A stretch of DNA of 64,000 nt from the NCBI RefSeq assembly GCF_001632285.1, contig NZ_LWAH01000013.1, forward strand, positions 124,001 through 188,000, written 5' to 3'. Below, one piece after another: positions 18,779 to 29,500 of this stretch (within the stretch, counting starts at the first letter, position 1; each line of letters begins with the position of its first letter). This DNA is from Moraxella catarrhalis (GTDB lineage Bacteria > Pseudomonadota > Gammaproteobacteria > Pseudomonadales > Moraxellaceae). The translations under genes were made by a program, and so were the position numbers. The notes under the pieces are model-generated. The model was not told the origin of the DNA, made no database searches, and saw nothing but the letters and a program-made list of their open reading frames with translations.

Positions 18779-21601
18779 TTAGAATTGGTAGTTAAGCGAC
18801 AGCTTTGCTTCAATTGGTGTTTTTACCTCCTCTTGATATTGAGCAGACGCCTCTCCTGAAATAAAGAACCTAGGGTTGATTTGACTTGTCACGCCCAAAG
18901 CACCTGCGAAGCCAAAGCCCGATAAATCCGTTGACCACCAAGATACTTCATTATTCATATCAATAATGTTCAAATCTTGCTTGGTATCTTGATAGAACAT
19001 TTTGGCTTTTAAATAAGGTTGCAACAACCCATAATTCTTGGAAATTTTTGTACCGATATTTACCGTGGTCATAGATGCCTTTTTTGGATTAATTTGCAAA
19101 TTAGGCATCTGATCATATCTAAACGATTTTGGATTGGTTTGAATATGGCCAATTTCAAAAGAAGGTTGGAAATCCACATTGTGGAATTTCATCTGCTGCT
19201 GAGCACCCAACGCAATCGCCCAGGTATTATCCTTTATACTTGCTGTTAAATTATCATGATTGGCTTGTTTAGCATGTATTTTTTGTCTGACATTTTGCCA
19301 CGCGCCTTGGAGGAAGATCTCTTGTTGATTTGGTAATAAGCGATTAAGATAAACACCAAAGCCTGTTGCATCAAGATCATTTTTACCACCAAAAACATGA
19401 TCAACATCGCCTTCACTTTTGTTAATATAGGCCCCAAGATATGTTTGCCCAACTTTAGAACCTGCTCCCAATGTCGTTTGATTAAGCTTTAAATCAAACT
19501 GGGTATTGTGACTTTTAATATTATTTTCTTGGTAACGATGATTTAGCCAAACACTTTGTCTGTTATTCATCGAGCCTAAATGATTCATTTGGCTACTTAA
19601 TGTATACAAGCTTCCCATGCCGGTATTTAAGGCGGTCTTAGTCATTGATGATGCAATAGGGCTATTGTCATTGGCAAATTGGCTAAGCTGCAAAGTGTTA
19701 TTTGGTCGCATTACTAATTGATAAGCATATGCTCCTTGCTCAGCTGCATCAACGACATTGTTATTTGTGTCAATCAAATAAAAACTGCCTTGATTGTTAT
19801 CGACTTTCAATAAGCTTTGATGATTTTTATCTTTTGATATATGGCTTGGGATACCAACACCATGCCTGCCTTTTAGCTCATTTATCTTGACAGGTGCATC
19901 GCTTGGATTGATGGCAAATATCGTCTCACCAGATAACTTATCAATATGTAAATTAGAATGGTCTTCAACCATCACATGACCTACACCGGACAATGTTTGA
20001 ATACTGATTTGAGAATCGGTGGTGGTGTTATTTTCTTGGGAATTTGCATTGACTTGAAAAACACCCTTTGGGGCAACATAAATCCAGCTGTCTTTGGCAG
20101 ACAGTTCAATCTCTTGAACAGTGGTTGGTTGATCACTTTGACCAACAATCATCATCTTAGCGTCATGGTTTAGCACCACTTTTGATTGGAATTGACCTGT
20201 AACGCTCATTGTTCCTTGATTGATATAACTATCATCAGCCAATGCGTTATTGCCCGTAAATTTAAGGTGGCCTTGCTTAACGGTTGCACCAGCAAAAGTA
20301 TTATTGCCAGATAAGGTTAATTCGCCTGGATGATTTAAAATCAGTCTACCAGTACCTGAGATGTCATTTTTCCAGGTATCTTCCAAAGAAAATCCTGCAA
20401 AATCCAAATGCTTATCCTGAGTCGTTGTCTCTATATCCTGATAAATATGAGAAATACCATCATAAGCTTTCGGCAAATTGATCAGGCCCCATGTGTGATT
20501 TTTATTATCCAAATCACCCATGTGAGCATGGGAATTTTTGGGATAAGCGGTAGAAGCCAATACTTGGCGTCGTGCATCGCCATCCAAATAATTAAAACGC
20601 AACCTTAATAAAGCCTCAGCTGTACCAGGCATTTCCTCTGGTTTTAAACGACTTGCTTTTTCATCACTTTTTAATGTGCCATAATATCCAATTTGATAAT
20701 CAGAAGCTTTGTATTGTTCGTGCAAATCTTGAGGAAGCATCTCCAGACAACTTTTTAATGGTGCATTCTGACAGCTTTCTTCAAATGGCTGTCTGGCTTG
20801 TTTAATATACCTAACCAATCCTTGAGCAATCTCATCGTCATTTAACAACTGTGCCATATAATAATAGCGTGCGAGTCGAGAAGTCATGGTATCTGTTGGA
20901 AAATGCGCACCCACAATGACTCGGCTTTCTCCATACTGCAATGCACGAGAGAATACCTCTTGACCTCGCTCAGGAAATGCCATCGCCATCACAACCGCTT
21001 GACCAAAACCATTGGAGGTATGCCCACTTGGATAAGATGAATTTTTTCTTTCTCTGCCTTGGCTATCAATATAGGTTTTGAGATTTTCATAACCCTCAAT
21101 ATACTTGCCTTCCCTATCCATAACTTGATAAGGGCGGCCACGCAGATATTTGTCTTTCAAAATAAAATCATAAGCTCTCATTCTGCCTACATTAGAATCA
21201 TCGCTATAGATAGCATTGGCTGATAAATATACTAAATTTTTAAAGATATTTACAAACTGTTCATCAGTTATATGCGGAGCAAACTCCTTTAAGGCAGATT
21301 TTCTAAATTCATGACTAACATGAGCAAAGCTTTGATTTTTATCCTCTTTTGCAAGGGCGAGCCTTTCTGCTGTTGTATTGTTTTGCATATCCCAAGAAAT
21401 TTTACGATCAACTTCTGCTTCTAAAGTGCCCTTTTTGGGAAAAGGTGTAACAACCTGGGCATCAAGATGTTGATACCAGCTCTGACTTTGGCCAGCTATC
21501 TTTGTAGACAATTGATCAAATGCTTCATCATGAGCATAAGCTTGATGGCTCATCAATAATGAAAAAGCGATGCTGGCTGATAACAGCTTATATTTAGGCA
21601 T
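18779..21601 (-). CDS. mapA: MapA-type autotransporter with PAP2/acid phosphatase passenger
   Basis: This 940-residue surface protein starts with a signal peptide ending near SHQAYA (residue 23). Residues about 150-260 carry the phosphatase triad of the PAP2/class A acid phosphatase superfamily: KDKYLRGRPY, SSYPSGHTSNGFG and SRVIVGAHFPTD. A beta-helical stretch follows (GELTLSGNNTFAGATVKQGH). The last 280 residues form an autotransporter beta-barrel ending in LSLNYQF with terminal Phe. This is the architecture described for MapA of M. catarrhalis, an outer-membrane acid phosphatase. AAGGG precedes the ATG. Three Pho-box half-sites lie 49 bases upstream, which fits phosphate control. Catalytic residues look intact. 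Confidence 0.93.
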   Translation of the reverse strand: MPKYKLLSASIAFSLLMSHQAYAHDEAFDQLSTKIAGQSQSWYQHLDAQVVTPFPKKGTLEAEVDRKISWDMQNNTTAERLALAKEDKNQSFAHVSHEFRKSALKEFAPHITDEQFVNIFKNLVYLSANAIYSDDSNVGRMRAYDFILKDKYLRGRPYQVMDREGKYIEGYENLKTYIDSQGRERKNSSYPSGHTSNGFGQAVVMAMAFPERGQEVFSRALQYGESRVIVGAHFPTDTMTSRLARYYYMAQLLNDDEIAQGLVRYIKQARQPFEESCQNAPLKSCLEMLPQDLHEQYKASDYQIGYYGTLKSDEKASRLKPEEMPGTAEALLRLRFNYLDGDARRQVLASTAYPKNSHAHMGDLDNKNHTWGLINLPKAYDGISHIYQDIETTTQDKHLDFAGFSLEDTWKNDISGTGRLILNHPGELTLSGNNTFAGATVKQGHLKFTGNNALADDSYINQGTMSVTGQFQSKVVLNHDAKMMIVGQSDQPTTVQEIELSAKDSWIYVAPKGVFQVNANSQENNTTTDSQISIQTLSGVGHVMVEDHSNLHIDKLSGETIFAINPSDAPVKINELKGRHGVGIPSHISKDKNHQSLLKVDNNQGSFYLIDTNNNVVDAAEQGAYAYQLVMRPNNTLQLSQFANDNSPIASSMTKTALNTGMGSLYTLSSQMNHLGSMNNRQSVWLNHRYQENNIKSHNTQFDLKLNQTTLGAGSKVGQTYLGAYINKSEGDVDHVFGGKNDLDATGFGVYLNRLLPNQQEIFLQGAWQNVRQKIHAKQANHDNLTASIKDNTWAIALGAQQQMKFHNVDFQPSFEIGHIQTNPKSFRYDQMPNLQINPKKASMTTVNIGTKISKNYGLLQPYLKAKMFYQDTKQDLNIIDMNNEVSWWSTDLSGFGFAGALGVTSQINPRFFISGEASAQYQEEVKTPIEAKLSLNYQF

Positions 21602-21633
21602 AACAAACCCTTATGTTAACAAAATTAGGCTGC

Positions 21634-21678
21634 ATTTTAAGTTGTAACTGTGACAAAACAGTGATAGTTTTGTGACAA
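21634..21678 (-). promoter_or_regulatory. triple Pho-box array with -10 element upstream of mapA
   Basis: On the reverse strand three half-sites, TTGTCAC, CTATCAC and TTGTCAC, are spaced exactly 11 bases apart (their forward-strand starts are 21650, 21661 and 21672). That is the periodicity and sequence of PhoB sites. A TAAAAT at 21639-21634 lies 10 bases downstream of the last half-site, where a PhoB-dependent promoter needs its -10. The element lies 49 bases before the mapA start codon. PhoB binding is inferred. Confidence 0.72.
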
Positions 21679-21837
21679 TTTGACACAATGTGGAAAATTA
21701 TTACTGTCTTAATGTTACATGATAACCATTTACTTAAGGCGATATTAGACCCACAATTTAGCCACAAATTCTTCAAAAAACTTTGCTATAATAAAGCCAT
21801 TAAGCAAACAACTATTTGAATTTTTAGGATGTTTATT

Positions 21838-22770
21838 ATGTCTTGGCAACAACTTCATCTACAATGCCCAAAATCCGCCGTAGAACTTGCCGAAGCCTTA
21901 TTTGATGAGGCTGGTGCGGTGTCTATTTTACTTGAAGATGCGGGTGATGAGCCTTTATTTGAGCCCATGCCTGGTGAAGAGCCTTTGTGGCGTGATGTGG
22001 TGGTTACCGCCATCTTTGACACCAACAGCGATGACAGCTGGGCAGGCACTCATTTTGAAAACCTAGCCGCTAAGATCGCAAGTGAGGTGAATGCCACACG
22101 ATTTTGGCTGACATCCTTAGATGATAAAGACTGGACTCGTGAATGGATGAGCTATTATCAGCCGATTCAGTGTGCAGGCAATCTGTGGATTGTGCCTGAG
22201 TGGCTGCCAGCACCAGACCCAGCGGCGATTAACCTAATCTTAGACCCAGGGCTTGCCTTTGGCACAGGCTATCACGCCACCACTCGGCTATGCCTAGATT
22301 GGCTTGCCGCCCAAGAGCTTAGCGATAAGCTGGTCATTGACTATGGTTGTGGCTCAGGGATTTTGGGCGTGGCGGCACTGCTACTCGGCGCGCGTCAAGT
22401 GCTGGCGGTTGATATTGACCCACAAGCGGTACTCGCCACACGCCAAAACGCCGCCCTAAATGGCGTCGATGATCGGCTTTTGGCATTTTTGCCCGCAGAG
22501 TTTGACGCCCATCGCACCCAAAACCCACAGCTTGCCGATGTCATCACCGCCAATATCCTTGCCAAGCCATTGATCGACTTTGCCCCACTGTTTCATGATT
22601 TACTCAAAACAGGCGGCTTGATCGTGCTGGCTGGCCTGACCCAAAACCAAACCCAAGCGGTCATCGATGCCTACTCGCCTTATGTTACGCTTGATACGCC
22701 ATTTTGTTATGCAGATGCCCAAGACTGCCATTGGCAACGCCTAAGCGGCATCAAACCTACCAACCCATAA
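21838..22770 (+). CDS. prmA: ribosomal protein L11 methyltransferase
   Basis: The enzyme trimethylates ribosomal protein L11 with SAM. The SAM motif is VIDYGCGSGILGVAALLLGA, the catalytic-region motif is ITANILAKPLIDFAP, and DPGLAFGTGYHATTRLCL is a PrmA signature. The start at 21838 (MSWQQLHL) is preferred to 21829 because TTTTTAGGATG gives a ribosome site at the right distance. The length of 310 residues is slightly above E. coli PrmA. A TATAAT at 21787-21792 is a likely -10. The fis gene follows 10 bases later, so the two form an operon, divergent from mapA. Confidence 0.95.
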   Translation: MSWQQLHLQCPKSAVELAEALFDEAGAVSILLEDAGDEPLFEPMPGEEPLWRDVVVTAIFDTNSDDSWAGTHFENLAAKIASEVNATRFWLTSLDDKDWTREWMSYYQPIQCAGNLWIVPEWLPAPDPAAINLILDPGLAFGTGYHATTRLCLDWLAAQELSDKLVIDYGCGSGILGVAALLLGARQVLAVDIDPQAVLATRQNAALNGVDDRLLAFLPAEFDAHRTQNPQLADVITANILAKPLIDFAPLFHDLLKTGGLIVLAGLTQNQTQAVIDAYSPYVTLDTPFCYADAQDCHWQRLSGIKPTNP

Positions 22771-22780
22771 GCGATACGCC

Positions 22781-23026
22781 ATGAGCCATAAACCTAAGCC
22801 AACACCGCTATATCAACAAGTTGAGCAGACCGCCAGGCGTTATTTTGAGACATTGGGCGATGCTCATACTCATGATGTCTATGCCACTTTTTTGGCCGAA
22901 TTTGAAAAACCGCTGCTCATCGCCGCACTCAATCACACGCACGGCAATCAGTCAAAAACCGCCCAAATCCTTGGCATCAATCGTGGCACATTACGCACCA
23001 AAATGAAAACCCATCACTTGCTTTAG
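22781..23026 (+). CDS. fis: Fis-family DNA-binding protein
   Basis: This 81-residue protein carries the C-terminal Fis helix-turn-helix: NHTHGNQSKTAQILGINRGT followed by LRTKMK. It is shorter than E. coli Fis (98 residues) at the N-terminus, where the beta-hairpin arms contact partner proteins. Fis is a nucleoid-associated protein that bends DNA and tunes rRNA and other promoters. In enterobacteria it follows dusB; here it follows prmA by 10 bases and is probably cotranscribed. Identification rests on the C-terminal domain. Confidence 0.88.
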   Translation: MSHKPKPTPLYQQVEQTARRYFETLGDAHTHDVYATFLAEFEKPLLIAALNHTHGNQSKTAQILGINRGTLRTKMKTHHLL

Positions 23027-23116
23027 ACCGCCAGTTATCGCCATGGATATGGGCAGGTGTGCTCGCCTGCCGTATGATGGCAATGACACCCCATTTGCCC
23101 CATATCTGCACGATTT

Positions 23117-23150
23117 GACATGATTTAACATGTGACATGATTTAACATTG
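23117..23150. repeat. 17-bp tandem duplication upstream of hag
   Basis: GACATGATTTAACATGT is followed directly by GACATGATTTAACATTG. Confidence 0.85.
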
Positions 23151-23359
23151 TTTAATACTGTTGCCATCATTACCATAATTTAGTAACGCATTTAGCAACG
23201 CATTTGTAAAAATCATTACCCCCCTTTATGTGTATCATATGAATAGAATATTATGATTGTATCTGATTATTGTATCAGAATGGTGATGCTATATGGTGAT
23301 GCCTACGAGTTAATTTGGGTTAATCACTCTATGATTTGATATATTTTGAAACTAATCTA

Positions 23360-23387
23360 TTGACTTAAATCACCATATGGTTATAAT
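23360..23387 (+). promoter_or_regulatory. probable sigma-70 promoter of hag
   Basis: TTGACT at 23360-23365 and TATAAT at 23382-23387 are 16 bases apart. Transcription would begin near 23394, giving a leader of about 180 bases before the hag ATG. Confidence 0.65.
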
Positions 23388-23573
23388 TTAGCATAATGGT
23401 AGGCTTTTTGTAAAAATCACATCGCAATATTGTTCTACTGTTACTACCATGCTTGAATGACGATCCAAATCATCAGATTCATTCAAGTGATGTGTTTGTA
23501 TACGCACCATTTACCCTAATTATTTCAATCAAATGCCTATGTCAGCATGTATCATTTTTTAAGGTAAACCACC

Positions 23574-26500
23574 ATGAATCACATCTATAAAGTCATCTTT
23601 AACAAAGCCACAGGCACATTTATGGCCGTGGCGGAATATGCCAAATCCCACAGTACGGGGGGGATAGCTGTGCTACAGGGCAAGTTGGCAGTGTATGCAC
23701 TCTAAGCTTTGCCCGTATTGCCGCGCTCGCTGTCCTCGTGATCGGTGCGACGCTCAGTGGCAGTGCTTATGCTCAAACTACCAAGATCGAAATTGGTCAA
23801 ACAAACAAGACAAACAGCAACGGGGACATTGCCCGTGCGACAGGTGAAGCATCCATTGCTATTGGTAGTCTTGCTCAGGCAAAAGGCTCTCAAGCTATTG
23901 CTATCGGTGGTAACAAACCAGATCCTCAGAATTCACAGCGTAATTTGAGTACAGGTCCCCACGCCATAGGTCAAGAGTCCATCGCCATCGGTGGTGATGT
24001 AACGGCTCAGGGTGATGCCTCGATTGCCATCGGTAGTGATGACTTATATTTGTCAAAGATCTTACGGGATCCATCCCGCGTATATGTTCAAAAGCTTATT
24101 AAAAGACATCCAATATTAAAAGACCTTAACGAATTTAGACGCACAAAAGCAGAGGGACACGCCAGTACTGCAGTGGGAGCCATGGCATATGCAAAGGGTC
24201 ATTTTTCCAACGCTTTTGGTACACGGGCAACAGCTGAAAGCGACTTTTCCTTGGCAGTGGGTCTTACCGCCCACGCCAAAGGCGAATATGCAATCGCTAT
24301 TGGTTCTAATGCACAAGTTAACCAGAATACAGGGCTAGCCATTGGTGGAAATACTCAAGTTGATTTTATGCGAGGTATTGCCCTAGGTTTTGAGTCTAAG
24401 GTCATGGCTGGTGATAATAATAATAAAAATGCCTATACACCAAGAGCAACAGATGGTAGTGGGCCCCAAATACAACCGCCGTATCAAGCCACCAACAATA
24501 CGGGTCCACTTTCCATTGGTAATTCAACCCAGAGGCGTAGAATCATCCATGTCGGTGCAGGTTCTCAGGATACCGATGCGGTCAATGTGGCACAACTAAA
24601 AGCGGCGGTGGCGCTGGCTAATCGTAAAATTACTTTTAAGGGTGATGATACCACCGGTCCTGGCGTTCAGAAAGAACTGGGCGATACTTTAACCATTAAA
24701 GGTGGTAAAGGAGCAGCTAATGATTTAACCGAAAATAACATCGGTGTGGTAAAAGATAATACTGGTCTGAAAGTTAAACTTGCTAAAAATCTAACAGAGC
24801 TAAATAACATCACTGCCACAGGTGAAATCACCGTTAATACTAGTAATGGCACCGCCAAATTATTAAACAGTGGTTTAACCTTTGCCCAGCCCAATGCAGG
24901 CAAAACCGTCTATGGCACTGATGGGGTGAAGTTTGCTGAGAATACTAATAATATAGCAACAGCAGCGATCGGCACTACTCGTATTACCAAAAATGAAATT
25001 GGTTTTGCTAATACTGATGAACAAGTTGATAAAAGCAAACCTTATCTTGACAACACAAAGCTAAAAGTTGACACAGTTGAGATTACAGACCGTGGTATTA
25101 ATGCTGGTGATAAAAAGATTACCAAACTTGCTAATGGTGTAGACAATAACGATGCGGTTACCATCGAACAGCTCAAAGCCGCCAAGCCTACTTTAAACGA
25201 AAGCAATAACATCAATATTACCAAGATAGTTGACAATCTATCAGTTGATACTAATGGTGCTGTTACCGCTCCAACTTATACCATTAGCGTGAAAACCGCT
25301 GAGCTTACCAGTGCTGGCAGTGGTAATGGTAAATTTAGTGTTAATAATAATCATAACGATCACTTAGTTACCGCCAAACATTTGGCAGACTATCTAAATC
25401 AAGTCAATCAAACGGCTGACAGTGCCCTACAAACCTTTAAAGTCCAAAAAGACGGTGATAATGACACCAACGCTATCACCGTGGCTAAAGAAACGAACGG
25501 AGGTAAATTCAACACCCTAAAACTTAAAGGCATAAACGGTCTTGATGTTACAACCAATAATACCACGGGTATTGTGACCTTTGGCATTAACCAAACCGAC
25601 GGCTTAACCACACCTAAGCTGACCGTGGGTAATAATGGCAAAGGCATTGTCATTGACAGCCAAAATGGTCAAAATACCATCACAGGACTAAGCAACACCC
25701 TAAATAATGTTACCAACGATGGTACAGGACACACACTAACCCAAGGGCTTGCCGATAACACCGACAAAACCCGTGCCGCCAGTATTGCCGATGTGCTAAA
25801 TGCAGGCTTTAACCTAAAAAATAATGGCGCAGACAAAGACTTTGTCTCCACTTATGACACTGTTGACTTTATCGATGGCAATGCCACCACCGCCACAGTC
25901 ACTTATGATAACAAAACCAGTAAAGTGGCGTATAATGTCAATGTGGATAATACAACCATTCACCTAACAGGCGATGATAATGGCACGAAAAACAAAATTG
26001 GCGTAAAAACCACCGAAATCACCAAAACAAGTGCTAATGGTAATGCAACCAACTTTAGTGCCAAAGATGACAATGCCCTTGTTAACGCCAAAGGCATCGC
26101 CGACAATCTAAACATCCTAGCCAAGGAAATTCACGCCGCCAAAGGCACAGCAGACACCGCCCTACAAACCTTTACCGTTAAAAAAGTCAATGCAGATGGT
26201 AACGATGATGAAGCTAACGCCATCACCGTGGGTAAAGATGCAAACGGCAAGAAAGCCGTCAACGCCCTAAAACTCAAAGGTAAAAACGGTCTTGATATTC
26301 AAACCAATAAAGATGGTACGGTTACCTTTGGCATTAACACCCAAAGCGGTCTTAACGCTGGCAAAAGCACCACTCTAAACAACGATGGCTTGTCTGTTAA
26401 AAACACCGCTGGCAACGAACAAATCCAAGTCGGTGCTGATGGCGTGAAGTTTGCCAAGGTTAATAATGGTTCAAGTACTGGCATTGATGGCACAACTCGC

Positions 26501-29500
26501 ATTACCAGAGATGAAATTGGTTTTGCTAATAGTGCTGGTCAAGTTGATATAAACAAACCCCACCTAACCAAAGACAAGCTTAAAGTGGGTGATGTTGAAA
26601 TTACCAACACTGGCATTAACGCAGGTGGTAAAAAGATTACCAACATTCACTCAGGTGAGATTGCCAAAAATAGCAATGATGCTGTGGCAGGCGGTCAGAT
26701 TTATGATTTAAAAACCGAACTTGAAAATAAAATCAGCAGTACTGCCAAAACAGCACAAAACTCATTACACGAATTCTCAGTAGCAGATGAACAAGGTAAT
26801 AACTTTACGGTTAGTAACCCTTACTCCAGTTATGACACCTCAAAGACCTCTGATGTCATCACCTTTGCAGGTGAAAACGGCATTACCACCAAGGTAAATA
26901 AAGGTGTGGTGCGTGTGGGCATTGACCAAACCAAAGGCTTAACCACGCCTAAGCTGACCGTGGGTAATAATAATGGCAAAGGCATTGTCATTGACAGCCA
27001 AAATGGTCAAAATACCATCACAGGACTAAGCAACACTCTAGCTAATGTTACCAATGATAAAGGTAGCGTACGCACCACAGAACAGGGCAAGATAATCAAA
27101 GACGAAGACAAAACCCGTGCCGCCAGCATTGTTGATGTGCTAAGCGCAGGCTTTAACTTGCAAGGCAATGGTGAAGCGGTTGACTTTGTCTCCACTTATG
27201 ACACTGTCAACTTTGCTAATGGCAATACCACCACCGCTAAGGTGACCTATGATGACACAAGCAAAACCAGTAAAGTGGTCTATGATGTCAATGTGGATGA
27301 TACAACCATTGAAGTTAAAGATAAAAAACTTGGCGTAAAAACCACCACATTGACCAGTACTGGCACAGGTGCTAATAAATTTGCCCTAAGCAATCAAGCT
27401 ACTGGCGATGCGCTTGTCAAGGCCAGTGATATCGTTGCTCATCTAAACACCTTATCTGGCGACATCCAAACCGCCAAAGGGGCAAGCCAAGCAAGCAGCT
27501 CAGCAGGCTATGTGGATGCTGATGGCAATAAGGTCATCTATGACAGTACCGATAACAAGTACTATCAAGCCAAAAATGATGGCACAGTTGATAAAACCAA
27601 AGAAGTTGCCAAAGACAAACTGGTCGCCCAAGCCCAAACCCCAGATGGCACATTGGCTCAAATGAATGTCAAATCAGTCATTAACAAAGAACAAGTAAAT
27701 GATGCCAATAAAAAGCAAGGCATCAATGAAGACAACGCCTTTGTTAAAGGACTTGAAAAAGCCGCTTCTGATAACAAAACCAAAAACGCCGCAGTAACTG
27801 TGGGTGATTTAAATGCCGTTGCCCAAACACCGCTGACCTTTGCAGGGGATACAGGCACAACGGCTAAAAAACTGGGCGAGACTTTGACCATCAAAGGTGG
27901 GCAAACAGACACCAATAAGCTAACCGATAATAACATCGGTGTGGTAGCAGGTACTGATGGCTTCACTGTCAAACTTGCCAAAGACCTAACCAATCTTAAC
28001 AGCGTTAATGCAGGTGGCACCAAAATTGATGAAAAAGGCATCTCTTTTGTAGACGCAAACGGTCAAGCCAAAGCAAACACCCCTGTGCTAAGTGCCAATG
28101 GGCTGGACCTGGGTGGCAAACGCATCAGTAACATCGGTGCAGCTGTTGATGATAACGATGCAGTGAACTTTAAGCAGTTTAATGAAGTTGCCAAAACGGT
28201 CAACAACCTAAACAACCAAAGTAACTCAGGTGCGTCATTACCCTTTGTGGTAACCGATGCCAATGGCAACCCCATCAATGGCACCGATGGCAAGCCCCAA
28301 AAAGCCATCAAGGGCGCCGATGGTAAATACTATCACGCCAATGCCAACGGTGTACCTGTGGACAAAGATGGCAAGCCCATCACCGATGCGGACAAACTTG
28401 CCAATCTGGCAGTTCATGGCAAACCCCTTGATGCAGGTCATCAAGTGGTGGCAAGCCTAGGCGGCAACTCAGATGCCATCACCCTAACCAACATCAAGTC
28501 CACTTTGCCACAAATTGCCACACCAAACACAGGTAATGCCAATGCAGGGCAAGCCCAAAGTCTGCCCAGCCTATCAGCAGCACAGCAAAGTAATGCTGCC
28601 AGTGTCAAAGATGTGCTAAATGTAGGCTTTAACTTGCAGACCAATAACAATCAAGTGGACTTTGTCAAAGCCTATGATACCGTCAACTTTGTCAATGGTA
28701 CAGGTGCCGACATCACAAGCGTGCGTAGTGCTGATGGCACGATGAGTAACATCACCGTCAACACCGCCTTAGCAGCGACCGATGATGATGGCAATGTGCT
28801 TATCAAAGCCAAAGATGGTAAGTTCTACAAAGCAGACGACCTCATGCCAAACGGCTCACTAAAAGCAGGCAAATCAGCCAGTGATGCCAAAACTCCAACT
28901 GGTCTAAGCCTTGTCAACCCCAATGCTGATAAAGGCAGTACAGGCGATGCAGTGGCTCTTAATAACTTATCAAAAGCGGTATTTAAATCCAAAGATGGTA
29001 CAACTACTACCACAGTAAGCTCTGATGGCATCAGTATCCAAGGCAAAGATAACAGCAACATCACCCTAAGCAAAGATGGGCTGAATGTAGGCGGTAAGGT
29101 CATCAGCAATGTGGGCAAAGGCACAAAAGACACCGACGCTGCCAATGTACAACAGTTAAACGAAGTACGCAACTTGTTGGGTCTTGGTAATGCTGGTAAT
29201 GATAACGCTGACGGCAATCAGGTAAACATTGCCGACATCAAAAAAGACCCAAATTCAGGTTCATCATCTAACCGCACTGTCATCAAAGCAGGCACGGTAC
29301 TTGGCGGTAAAGGTAATAACGATACCGAAAAACTTGCCACTGGTGGTGTACAAGTGGGCGTGGATAAAGACGGCAACGCTAACGGCGATTTAAGCAATGT
29401 TTGGGTCAAAACCCAAAAAGATGGCAGCAAAAAAGCCCTGCTCGCCACTTATAACGCCGCAGGTCAGACCAACTATGTGACCAACAACCCCGCAGAAGCC

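Larger units (their letters stand above)
23027..23573 (+). other. long 5' region of hag
   Basis: This spacer of about 550 bases contains a 17-bp duplication (GACATGATTTAACATGT-type units, 23117-23150), a 12-bp duplication (TTTAGTAACGCA-type units, 23179-23202) and a run of six C near 23219. It also holds the probable hag promoter and a leader of about 180 bases. No separate gene was seen. Confidence 0.5.
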
